A stretch of DNA of 46,384 nt from CAYPHJ01 sp964410485 (lineage in GTDB: Bacteria; Desulfobacterota; Binatia; UBA9968), in NCBI GenBank assembly GCA_964410485.1, contig CAYPHJ010000029.1, positions 1 through 46,384 on the forward strand. Reading direction: 5' to 3'. Shown here in pieces: positions 39,548 to 46,384 of this stretch. Position numbers and translations under genes: made by a program. Below the pieces are notes generated by a model. The model worked only from the letters and a program-made list of their open reading frames with translations, ran no database searches and was not told the DNA's origin. How positions within the stretch are numbered: position 1 is the first letter of the stretch; every line of letters begins with the position of its first letter.

Positions 39548-40066
39548 CTATCTTGCCGCCCGCGCCTTTATTCTCTTGATTCGGCGACTCGGGGCTTGCT
39601 TTTGCTCCTTCTCGCGGCGCCGCACTTTATTGCCATGGCTGCTCAAGACAAAATCCAAGATGTCGCTCCTGGTAATGATCCCGACCAGCTCTTTGTTTTT
39701 GATCACCGGTAAGGCACCGATGCGATGGCGTCGCAAGAGCCCGACCGCAGTGGTTAACGCCGTTTCCGGCCGGACTACAAATACACTGTGGGTCATAACC
39801 TCTTCCACGGTAAAGCTTTTCGCAAATTCGTCAATTTCCTTCGTTCGTCCAATCATCATACTGGTGGGATACGCATCTCGTAAGTCCCGGTCTGTGACGA
39901 TTCCTACCAGTCTGTCGTCTTCCAGCACCGGCAGTTGGTTGATCCGATGCTTCGCCATAAGCTGGCGCGCGACCGCAATGCTGTCGTACGTCTCGACCGC
40001 AAGCACGCTTTCGGTCATCCAGTCGGCCACGCGAACCGTTCCTCTTTGGCTTTTTGAACCCGTCAT
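39548..40066 (-). CDS. Tandem CBS-domain protein
   Basis: A 172-residue protein of two CBS domains: the first (VADWMTESVLAVETYDSIAVA...LVGIVTDRDLRDA), the second (VEEVMTHSVFVVRPETALTTA...LVGIITRSDILDFVL), then a basic tail rich in Lys and Arg. CBS pairs bind adenosine nucleotides and regulate partners. ATG 40066 overlaps the stop of the TraB-family gene by four bases, so the two are translationally coupled. Confidence 0.88.
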   Translation of the reverse strand: MTGSKSQRGTVRVADWMTESVLAVETYDSIAVARQLMAKHRINQLPVLEDDRLVGIVTDRDLRDAYPTSMMIGRTKEIDEFAKSFTVEEVMTHSVFVVRPETALTTAVGLLRRHRIGALPVIKNKELVGIITRSDILDFVLSSHGNKVRRREKEQKQAPSRRIKRIKARAAR

Positions 40067-40989
40067 AACTGCTCCACTTTGTAGCCACGGGCTCGCAACA
40101 GTGCAACCAGCCCGTCCTGCCCCACTAAATGCGCCGCGCCAACGACGATCATTGCCGGCTCCTTTTGTGCGATGATTTCTTCGATCCGGGGTAACCAACG
40201 GCGGTGACGCTCCACTACGAGCTTGTCATATAGCTCCGGGTGGTCGCGCATAGTGGCGAGCAAAAGGCTCTCCAGAGCCACAACATCTCCCGCCGACCAC
40301 GACTGTACGATACGGTCCACGCCCTGATCCAGCAGATCCAACTGTTTGAGAGTATGGCGTAACAGCAATTCCTGATCCCCCGCTGACAGTCCGTTGAACA
40401 GTGCTATTTGAGATTCCGCGGTCTCCAACCCGCTGATTGGTTTTCGCGCCTTCTCCGCGCGCCCGGCGAGATAACGATCGACGCCCCAGTGATGATCAAA
40501 GCCGAGCCTTTGCAGCTTAACGGACTGGATCGTTAGCGCCGCCAGCCAGGGCTTAAACAGCTGCAGTGCGCCGGGTTCCAAGCCCAACTCCTTTGCTCGA
40601 TCGCCGACCATACCGTACGTCTCTGCGGATATGCTTTGCTCAAGAGTGGTTCCGCCGCCAACCAGACCGTTTTGCAGCATCAAGCGCTGAATCTGTTCCC
40701 CCGCGGAACTCCCGATGTCGATCTCAAATACGAGCCGTGCGGCTTTACTGAAGCTTTCTTCGATAATTTTTTTTAGCGGATAGTTCTCTTTTCTAAGGAA
40801 ATGGATCGAGCCCAGCAGATAGGTCGTACTCCGGTCAGTCTGAACACGCCAGAGAAAGCTCTTTTCTTGAGCCGCCGGCACCTTGACCCAAACGGTGACA
40901 GCGACCAGACACAGCCCGATACAAACAAACACAGCGGCGCAACGCATCCGGGGCGACATCGACCGAGAGCGAAGGATTGGAGATCTCAT
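40063..40989 (-). CDS. TraB/GumN family protein, exported
   Basis: A 308-residue protein with an N-terminal signal or anchor segment (about residues 15-35, MRCAAVFVCIGLCLVAVTVW), then the TraB/GumN fold: FLWRVQTDRSTTYLLGSIHFL with a GxxH motif, a middle helical region, and EPAMIVVGAAHLVGQDGLVALLRARGY near the end with a second GxxH. These motifs resemble Tiki-type metalloproteases. ATG 40989 has GGAG upstream; the frame opens to 41067. Coupled to the CBS gene. Confidence 0.88.
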   Translation of the reverse strand: MRSPILRSRSMSPRMRCAAVFVCIGLCLVAVTVWVKVPAAQEKSFLWRVQTDRSTTYLLGSIHFLRKENYPLKKIIEESFSKAARLVFEIDIGSSAGEQIQRLMLQNGLVGGGTTLEQSISAETYGMVGDRAKELGLEPGALQLFKPWLAALTIQSVKLQRLGFDHHWGVDRYLAGRAEKARKPISGLETAESQIALFNGLSAGDQELLLRHTLKQLDLLDQGVDRIVQSWSAGDVVALESLLLATMRDHPELYDKLVVERHRRWLPRIEEIIAQKEPAMIVVGAAHLVGQDGLVALLRARGYKVEQL

Positions 40990-41137
40990 TTTTGCTCCAG
41001 ATGATTCATGTAGTGGGAGTGACATCGAGGGTGGATGGGTTCTCGAGCAGGTCTCCAAAAAGTTCAAGCGTTAATCGTTCAAAACCCATTGAGCGGATGG
41101 AACGGAGCGCATTGAACGGCTGCGGAACGCGGCCCTG

Positions 41138-41455
41138 CTACCACTCCAGGCGGATACAGACTTCGTCGCCGCGTTCTTCGGTGGGCAGCACAGTCAGAGA
41201 CGGTCCCCCTGCAGGCACTAGACAGTCGCCCGTCTGCAGATCGAAACAATAACTATGGTTGACGCAGCGAACTCTGGCTCCCTCCAGTGCGCCGGTCTTG
41301 AGATCCGCTTCCTCATGCGGGCATTGCCGTGAAAACGCAAAGTATTTCCCCTCAATGAATGCCAGGAGCACCTGCCGTCCGCCAAGGTCGACCTCTTTCA
41401 TCGCGCCCGGTGATAATTCACCGGCGCGCGCCACCGGGATATAGCTCACTCCCAT
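41138..41455 (-). CDS. Rieske [2Fe-2S] ferredoxin-type protein
   Basis: A 105-residue soluble Rieske domain. The cluster ligands are Cys45, His47 (CPHEEADL) and Cys64, His67 (CVNHSYCFD). It resembles the ferredoxin partner of Rieske oxygenases or the NirD type. Its ATG lies 2 bases after the stop of the amidohydrolase gene, so both form one operon; a functional link is not obvious. Confidence 0.88.
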   Translation of the reverse strand: MGVSYIPVARAGELSPGAMKEVDLGGRQVLLAFIEGKYFAFSRQCPHEEADLKTGALEGARVRCVNHSYCFDLQTGDCLVPAGGPSLTVLPTEERGDEVCIRLEW

Positions 41456-41457
41456 AT

Positions 41458-43155
41458 TTACGCGGCCGCCCTCTGCTCCCTGTAGAGCGGCCCCCGTAGT
41501 ACCTTACCCGGCAGATCTCCGGTCATGCGGCCGTCCTCGTGAATCACTGTACCGTTCACTATTGTGTAGTGCATCCCTTCTGAGCGCTGGACGAGCCGTT
41601 TGCTTCCCGCCGGATAGTCATAGGCCCACTCCGGCTCATGTGAGTTTACTCTATGTGGATCGAATATGGCGAGATCGGCGGCATAGCCGGGCCGCAGCAG
41701 ACCTCGATCCTCGAGTCCAAAAATTGACGCCACATGAAAAGTGAGCTTGTGGATAGCTTGCTCGAGAGTCATAACCTGCCGCTCGCGTACCCAGAGCCCC
41801 AACAGGACCGTACCATAGCCGAAATCGGCGCCAAACTGAACGTGCGCGCCCGCATCGGACGTTCCGACAAGAACGTAGGGACTGCGCAAGATCTCGCCCA
41901 TAGCATTCGCATCACCGCCATTATTAGCATTCCAAAAAACAGTGCCGAGATCTTCTTCCAAAGAAAGATCCAAAAAAGCATCCAAGGGATCTTGCCCGCG
42001 CATGGCTGCCATCTCTGCAACGGACTTGTCGGCGTATATCTGATTCTCCGGCTTCACGACCTTTTCGACTCGCACGATATCCCAGCGACGATGGAAGTTC
42101 GTGGGCCGGGGATCGGCCAGGTCTGCCCTGAGCTTCTGCCGCGTTTCTGGCTCGGCAAACGCTTGCTTGCGCACGGGTTCCGGCAAGAACATCAAATTTT
42201 TCCACGTTGGAAACTCGTCAAACACCTGGCACTCTTTGAGCGTGAAGTGACGCACCAGCGGAACTGTGTGAGACAACCCGTAAGCGCGGAAGCCTGAACG
42301 GAAGATCGGCTCTACGCGATCGAGTTGTTCGCGCCAGAGATTCGGTTCGGTCCAGCGATGCTGCAGGCTCTGCCACAGCACTGGCCGTTGCGTTCGACGG
42401 GCAAGCTCTTGATAGAACTCGAAATGCTCGATCTTATTTCGTCCCAAAATGGTTTCAATAACTCCGGCATTATGCTCCGCGAGCACATCGCACAGCGCGA
42501 ACAATTCCTCGTCATCGGCCAACCGGCTCGCAACCGGCTTGCCGTCCTCGCGCATGTGCCGCTCGTTGCGGTTGGTGGACATACCCAGCGCGCCCCCTTC
42601 CATAGCTTCCAGAACCAGTGCGCGCATCTGCTGCACCTCTCTAGGCGTCGCTTTGCGTTCGACCGCCTCCTCGCCCATGGCATGGTGGCGCACTGCGATA
42701 TGACCGACGAGCCCTCCCACATTAATGCCGACGTTGCCTTCGAGGCTGTCCAGATATTCGCCGTAAGTGTGCCACCGCCACTTCACGCCCTCTTCAAGCG
42801 CGAAACGGGGGATGGCCTCCACACGCACAAAGCTTTTTACCAGCGCATCCTCATCACCGCTTTTTACCGGCGCCAGGGCCAAGCCGCAATTGCCCATGAC
42901 CACACTGGTGATGCCGTGCTGCGGCTCTGATGTGCCGTAGGGATCCCAGAGAATCTGCGCATCCAAATGGGTGTGATGATCGATGAAACCGGGCGAAACC
43001 GCCAAGCCGGCGGCTTCGATCGTCCGGGCAGCGCTCCCCGTGAGCCTGCCAATTTCAATGATTTTGCCGTTTTTGACGCCAACGTCAGCTACATAAGACG
43101 GCAGCCCTGAACCATCGACGACTCGGCCTCCACGCACTAGCAGATCGTAATCCAT
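41458..43155 (-). CDS. N-acyl-D-amino-acid deacylase family amidohydrolase
   Basis: A 565-residue metal-dependent hydrolase of the D-aminoacylase group. It opens DYDLLVRGGRVVDGSGLPSYV, then SPGFIDHHTHLDAQILWDP with the metal-binding His-x-His. GNCGLALAPV, LVGHIAVR and LVGTSDAGAHVQFGADFGYG carry further active-site residues. The C-terminal LRPGYAADLAIFDP and VVNG-type ending is usual. The expected reaction is hydrolysis of an N-acyl-D-amino acid or a related cyclic amide. Cytosolic. First gene of an operon with the Rieske protein. Confidence 0.88.
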   Translation of the reverse strand: MDYDLLVRGGRVVDGSGLPSYVADVGVKNGKIIEIGRLTGSAARTIEAAGLAVSPGFIDHHTHLDAQILWDPYGTSEPQHGITSVVMGNCGLALAPVKSGDEDALVKSFVRVEAIPRFALEEGVKWRWHTYGEYLDSLEGNVGINVGGLVGHIAVRHHAMGEEAVERKATPREVQQMRALVLEAMEGGALGMSTNRNERHMREDGKPVASRLADDEELFALCDVLAEHNAGVIETILGRNKIEHFEFYQELARRTQRPVLWQSLQHRWTEPNLWREQLDRVEPIFRSGFRAYGLSHTVPLVRHFTLKECQVFDEFPTWKNLMFLPEPVRKQAFAEPETRQKLRADLADPRPTNFHRRWDIVRVEKVVKPENQIYADKSVAEMAAMRGQDPLDAFLDLSLEEDLGTVFWNANNGGDANAMGEILRSPYVLVGTSDAGAHVQFGADFGYGTVLLGLWVRERQVMTLEQAIHKLTFHVASIFGLEDRGLLRPGYAADLAIFDPHRVNSHEPEWAYDYPAGSKRLVQRSEGMHYTIVNGTVIHEDGRMTGDLPGKVLRGPLYREQRAAA

Positions 43156-43384
43156 ATTTCCTCCAGGTTACGCACGCGCTCGATGTTTGACCGGCTGGGC
43201 CTTCATTTCGAGTTGAACAAAAACTTTAACCTCACCATACGAAATGAGGCGGAGCCAGTCAAATACTTCATTTCAGGCCAGCGCCAACCGCGGCGCAATT
43301 CCGGAGTTCATTCCCCACCAGGAACCGAAACCAGGAATTCGCCCTCGGATTATTATTTAGTGCACAAGAGATATCGGACCACAG

Positions 43385-43771
43385 CTAATCACGGCGGGAG
43401 AGGTGGGCGATTTGAGCGGCGTGTTCGTCCCAGTTTTTTCCGTCAAAGGGACGCACGGTGATCTTTGCAATCGTGGCGGCTTCCAGGCATCGAACATTGA
43501 CGCTATAGCCGTTGGGATTCGATCGGGGGATATAAAACGACTTGATGCCGCATCGTTGGCAGAACAGATGCTTGGCAACACCGGTGTTGAACGTGTAAGT
43601 AATGAGATTTCCCCAACCCTGGTATAGAACAAACCGCTCCTTTGGAACGATTAGGTGAAGAAAGCCGCTCTTGGCACAAATCGAGCAGTTGCACTCCAGA
43701 GCTTCTATTTCCGCCGGCGCCTCCACCTCGAATCTCACCGCGCCACAATGGCACCCACCTTTATGAATCAT
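43385..43771 (-). CDS. GFA/CENP-V family protein
   Basis: A 128-residue protein with the zinc-binding GFA fold: HKGGCHCGAVRFEVEAP, ALECNCSICAKSGFLHLIV, TGVAKHLFCQRCGIKSFYIPRSNP. All expected cysteines (CHC, CNCSIC, CQRC) are present. The family includes S-hydroxymethylglutathione synthase, but most members have no proven substrate. ATG 43771 is preferred over the upstream TTG. Confidence 0.9.
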   Translation of the reverse strand: MIHKGGCHCGAVRFEVEAPAEIEALECNCSICAKSGFLHLIVPKERFVLYQGWGNLITYTFNTGVAKHLFCQRCGIKSFYIPRSNPNGYSVNVRCLEAATIAKITVRPFDGKNWDEHAAQIAHLSRRD

Positions 43772-43957
43772 GACGCACAAGCATAAAGTTCAAGCCGTTC
43801 GAAACTTTCAACCGCTTTGCTCCGTCCAATCCCCTTCCCCCGCGTCGGCGGGTGATTCTCTCCCTCCCTTTGCTTGTTTGCGTTTTTTTGCGCGATCAAC
43901 CCGCATGCCAGCAAACACGAGACACGGGACCCGAAACTCGAAACCGCGATATCGCCG

Positions 43958-44980
43958 CTATGCTGCCTGCGCTTCCATCTGTCTGTTATACTTGCCGTAA
44001 CGCGCGGCGCTATTACATTTGGCGCGGTGATAAAAGATCTTTTGCGCCGCGGCAACATTGCCGCTATCTCCCTTCCACGCCTTAAGCGCCGGATCTTGCA
44101 GCGCCCGCGCGTACGAAAAGCTGACTTCCCAGGGCTGCGGTCCCATCAAATTCATCTGGTTAAGGTGCTCGGTTGCCTTTTCGGGGCTCTGGCCGCCGGA
44201 AAGAAATGCAATGCCCGGTACTGCGGCGGGAACCGTGCGCCTGAGACAGCGAAGAGTCCGCTCGGCCACTTCCTCGACACTCGCTTGCTGCGGACAATCC
44301 TTTCCTGAAACCACCATGCTCGGCTTGAGAATCATTCCTTCCAGGTGAATGCGCTGCTCGAACAGCGCGGAGAACACAGCTTTCAATGTAGCTTCGGTCA
44401 CCTCCTGGCAGCGCTCCACCGTGTGATTACCGTCGAGCAGCACTTCGGGCTCAACGATAGGGACCAGCCCGCCTTCTTGGCAGAGCGCCGCGTAACGCGC
44501 TAACGCGTGGGCATTTGCCTCAATGCACGCCGCCGTCGGAATGCCGTTGCCAATACTGATCACCGCCCGCCATTTGGCGAATTTGGCTCCAAGGTCTTTA
44601 TACTCCTTTACGCGTTGGCGTAACCCGTCCAGACCTTCTGTCACCACCTCGCCCGGAAAGCCCGGCAGCTCCACCGTACCTTTGTCGACTTTGATCCCAG
44701 GGATAATCCCCTTTCTCGAGAGGACTTGCGGAAACGATGTGCCATCGCTTGCAGAAGTACGAATGGTTTCATCGAACAGAATGACGCCGCTTATGGCCTC
44801 TTCAATGCCTTTGGTGGTAAAAAGCATCTCTCTGTAAGCACGACGGGTGTTTTCATTCGATTCAATCTTGATGCTGTCGAAGCGCCTCTTGATCGTGCCA
44901 AGGCTCTCGTCTGCAGCGAGTATTCCCTTTCCCTTCGCCACCATGGCTTGCGCAACGGTTTCGAGTTCTTGTTTCGACAT
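43958..44980 (-). CDS. Fructose-bisphosphate aldolase, class I
   Basis: A 340-residue class I aldolase of glycolysis and gluconeogenesis. GKGILAADESLGTIKRRF is near the N-terminus, FKWRAVISIG-type FAKWRAVISIG in the middle, VPIVEPEVLLDG, then ILKPSMVV with the Schiff-base lysine, and GIAFLSGGQSPEKATEHLNQMN binds phosphate. The C-terminus (ARYGKYNRQMEAQAA) is complete. ATG 44980 has AGGAGG upstream. It is the eukaryote-like class, found in scattered bacteria. Confidence 0.93.
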   Translation of the reverse strand: MSKQELETVAQAMVAKGKGILAADESLGTIKRRFDSIKIESNENTRRAYREMLFTTKGIEEAISGVILFDETIRTSASDGTSFPQVLSRKGIIPGIKVDKGTVELPGFPGEVVTEGLDGLRQRVKEYKDLGAKFAKWRAVISIGNGIPTAACIEANAHALARYAALCQEGGLVPIVEPEVLLDGNHTVERCQEVTEATLKAVFSALFEQRIHLEGMILKPSMVVSGKDCPQQASVEEVAERTLRCLRRTVPAAVPGIAFLSGGQSPEKATEHLNQMNLMGPQPWEVSFSYARALQDPALKAWKGDSGNVAAAQKIFYHRAKCNSAARYGKYNRQMEAQAA

Positions 44981-45165
44981 GGCGACCTTACCTCCTTTTC
45001 CTTTCGGCCTGCCCCATTGTACATAGTGGGCCTGCTGTGGCAAGCACGAGTCTCGGGTTTCGAGTTCCGGGTTAAATCCATTCGGAGACCAAAAGCGCAA
45101 ACGAGCTGTTGAGGGTCTCGCCCGCGAAGGTTGAATCAGCGGCGTTCCTGGTAGATCATAAATCC

Positions 45166-45504
45166 GTGGGTATTCTGCTCGTCCACTGGCTCATCAATAC
45201 GGCGAGCTTGTTAGCCGTGGCTTACCTGTTTCCCGGCATTCATGTGCGCAGCGTACGGTCCGCCCTCATTGCCTCGCTGGTGATAGGCCTCATCAACGCG
45301 ACTTTGGGATTCGCTCTCAAGGTCGTAACGCTACCCCTGACGATACTTACATTCGGACTTTTCTTATTGGTCATCAACGCCCTCATGCTGCAACTTGCTT
45401 CGTATGTAGTCCCGGGCTTTGTAGTCTCCGGTTTTTGGACCGCCTTTTTTGGCGCCATCGTCCTCAGTCTCGTAACAATGGTACTCCGCAATCTTGTCTT
45501 TTAG
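45166..45504 (+). CDS. Phage-holin-like (PF04020-type) membrane protein
   Basis: A 112-residue protein with four membrane helices: ILLVHWLINTASLLAVAYLFPGIHV, ALIASLVIGLINATLGFALKVVTLPLTILTFGLFLLVINALML and a closing VSGFWTAFFGAIVLSLVTMVLRNLVF. This is the widespread small membrane family named holin-like; no lysis role is implied. GTG 45166 is chosen since homology begins there; the frame opens at 45109. Confidence 0.85.
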   Translation: MGILLVHWLINTASLLAVAYLFPGIHVRSVRSALIASLVIGLINATLGFALKVVTLPLTILTFGLFLLVINALMLQLASYVVPGFVVSGFWTAFFGAIVLSLVTMVLRNLVF

Positions 45505-45526
45505 CTCCCCACTCATTCCGAGTGCT

Positions 45527-46384
45527 TCAAGAGCGTTTCGAACGGCTTGAACGTTTTGAACTCCCATAGCCGATAGACTCGCCCTCGGTGGCGGCCGGCA
45601 AGTACAGCACGAAGCACGCTCCGGTTCCAAGGCTGCTTTCGACAGAGATGTGCCCTCCGTGGTTTTCCACAACATATCGAGCGTAACTCAGCCCGAGACC
45701 CGCTCTCCCTGGTTTCGTTGTATGAAAGGGCTCAAAGACATGCGCCCGTTGGGCGACAGCAATTCCCGGTCCGCTGTCTCGCACAGCAACTCTGACCGCC
45801 CCGCCTGTTCGATTTACTTCAATTTCGAGACGCCCATGGCCTCCCATGGCCTCTAAAGCATTGATGCACAGATTCCACAACGCGCCGCGGAGCTGATCGC
45901 TGTCCCCCTCGACCTTGCCGACCGAAGAACTGAATTGGCACTCGATGACAATGGAAGAGGTATACCGCGCGTCGCGCGCCAGTAATGCGATCGTTTCATT
46001 GATGAGTTCCTTTAGACCGACGGCTTGCAGGTGGGGCGCGGCCGGCCTGAAGAGCGCAAACTCTGAAACCATTTCATGGAGCCGGCGCGATCCACTCTGG
46101 ACAATGTCGAGTAGTTCCACGTCGTCCGGCGTTAGTTGAGGATTTTTCCTGAGGATCTGTAGGCATGTGCCCAACGCACCGAGAATATTGCTCGCCTCGT
46201 GTCCGATGGCGCTGGAAACCTTGCCTAATGTCTCCACCTGCGCCCTCCAGACGTCCTCGCCACTTGCTGGGGTTCTTTCGCGCCGCGTCTCTGGACCGCC
46301 GGCAGCGAGAGTTTTCCTCTTTTTTCGTTGGCGAGATCGCCAATCTCATCTCGCGACTTGATGCCAACCTGAGACTTCCATTCT
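45527..46384 (-). CDS. Sensor histidine kinase, partial, frameshifted
   Basis: The right end is cut by the window. At the edge SRDEIGDLANE is the end of a HAMP domain. After a frame change between about 46270 and 46330 the kinase continues WRAQVETLGKVSSAIGHEASNILGALGTCLQIL (phosphoacceptor His), LWNLCINALEAMGG (N box), VRDSGPGIAVAQ (G1) and GLGLSYARYVVENHGGHISV (G2), ending at 45527. The catalytic core is intact; the uninterrupted frame begins at GTG 46237. The break is single and could be an assembly indel. No response regulator is visible. Confidence 0.8.

Noticed and set aside
45109..45165. N-terminal extension of the holin-like protein
   Set aside because: The residues are polar and unlike the family; homology starts at GTG 45166.
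1..46384. tRNA or rRNA genes
   Set aside because: No cloverleaf-like segment or conserved rRNA stretch was recognised by eye; tRNAscan-SE would be needed to exclude a tRNA fully.

Overview
The window looks like a chromosomal segment of an uncultured Gram-negative soil or groundwater bacterium. Moderate-to-high GC, dispersed palindromic repeats, a type IV prepilin, class I aldolase, MsrB, YajQ and GloB all fit. A deltaproteobacterium-like lineage (Binatota, Methylomirabilota or Rokubacteria type) is my best guess, but the sequence does not prove it. No rRNA, tRNA or CRISPR was seen. The organism very probably uses selenocysteine, because two genes carry in-frame UGA codons at catalytic cysteine positions, each UGA followed by a bacterial-type SECIS hairpin.

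Positions 1 to about 9,300 form a cluster of integron attC sites with no integrase in view (a CALIN). About ten attC sites, several degenerate, separate small cassettes read mostly on the minus strand. Cargo includes two methyltransferases, a DUF4160/DUF2442 pair, two PIN toxin/antitoxin pairs, a homing-endonuclease-repeat protein, a nucleotidyltransferase, a SnoaL-like protein and a RelE/RHH module. One cassette (2203-2907) encodes a MerB-like (organomercurial lyase family) protein in which both catalytic cysteines are UGA. This is the main find.

Positions 9,300 to 14,000 are a graveyard of toxin-antitoxin and restriction genes: frameshifted toxins beside intact antitoxins, a chimeric DUF4258/antitoxin ORF, a transposase stub, a BglII-like endonuclease remnant and a decayed partner.

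From 14,400 to the end the genome looks ordinary. There is a DM13 protein, a decayed NDH-2, two carbohydrate-active enzymes (glycogen debranching type and MGH1/GH63 type), and a second selenoprotein (FAD disulfide oxidoreductase with a C-x4-U redox pair, 21749-23089). These are followed by a TLC-type nucleotide transporter, a cobalamin-binding protein, FxsA, SDR, prepilin, cupin, PqqC-like and FAD oxidoreductase genes, a VWA protein, FIST, GloB, DoxX, two aldo/keto reductases, a thioesterase, MsrB, YajQ, CBS, TraB, a Rieske protein with an amidohydrolase, GFA, class I aldolase, a holin-like membrane protein and a histidine kinase cut by the window edge.

Frameshifts occur both in the cassette zone and in a few otherwise ordinary genes (DM13, NDH-2, PqqC-like, histidine kinase). 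Some may therefore be assembly indels rather than true decay. A six-copy palindromic repeat of about 95 bp and telomere-like TTAAGG-type tracts sit in many intergenic gaps of the second part.
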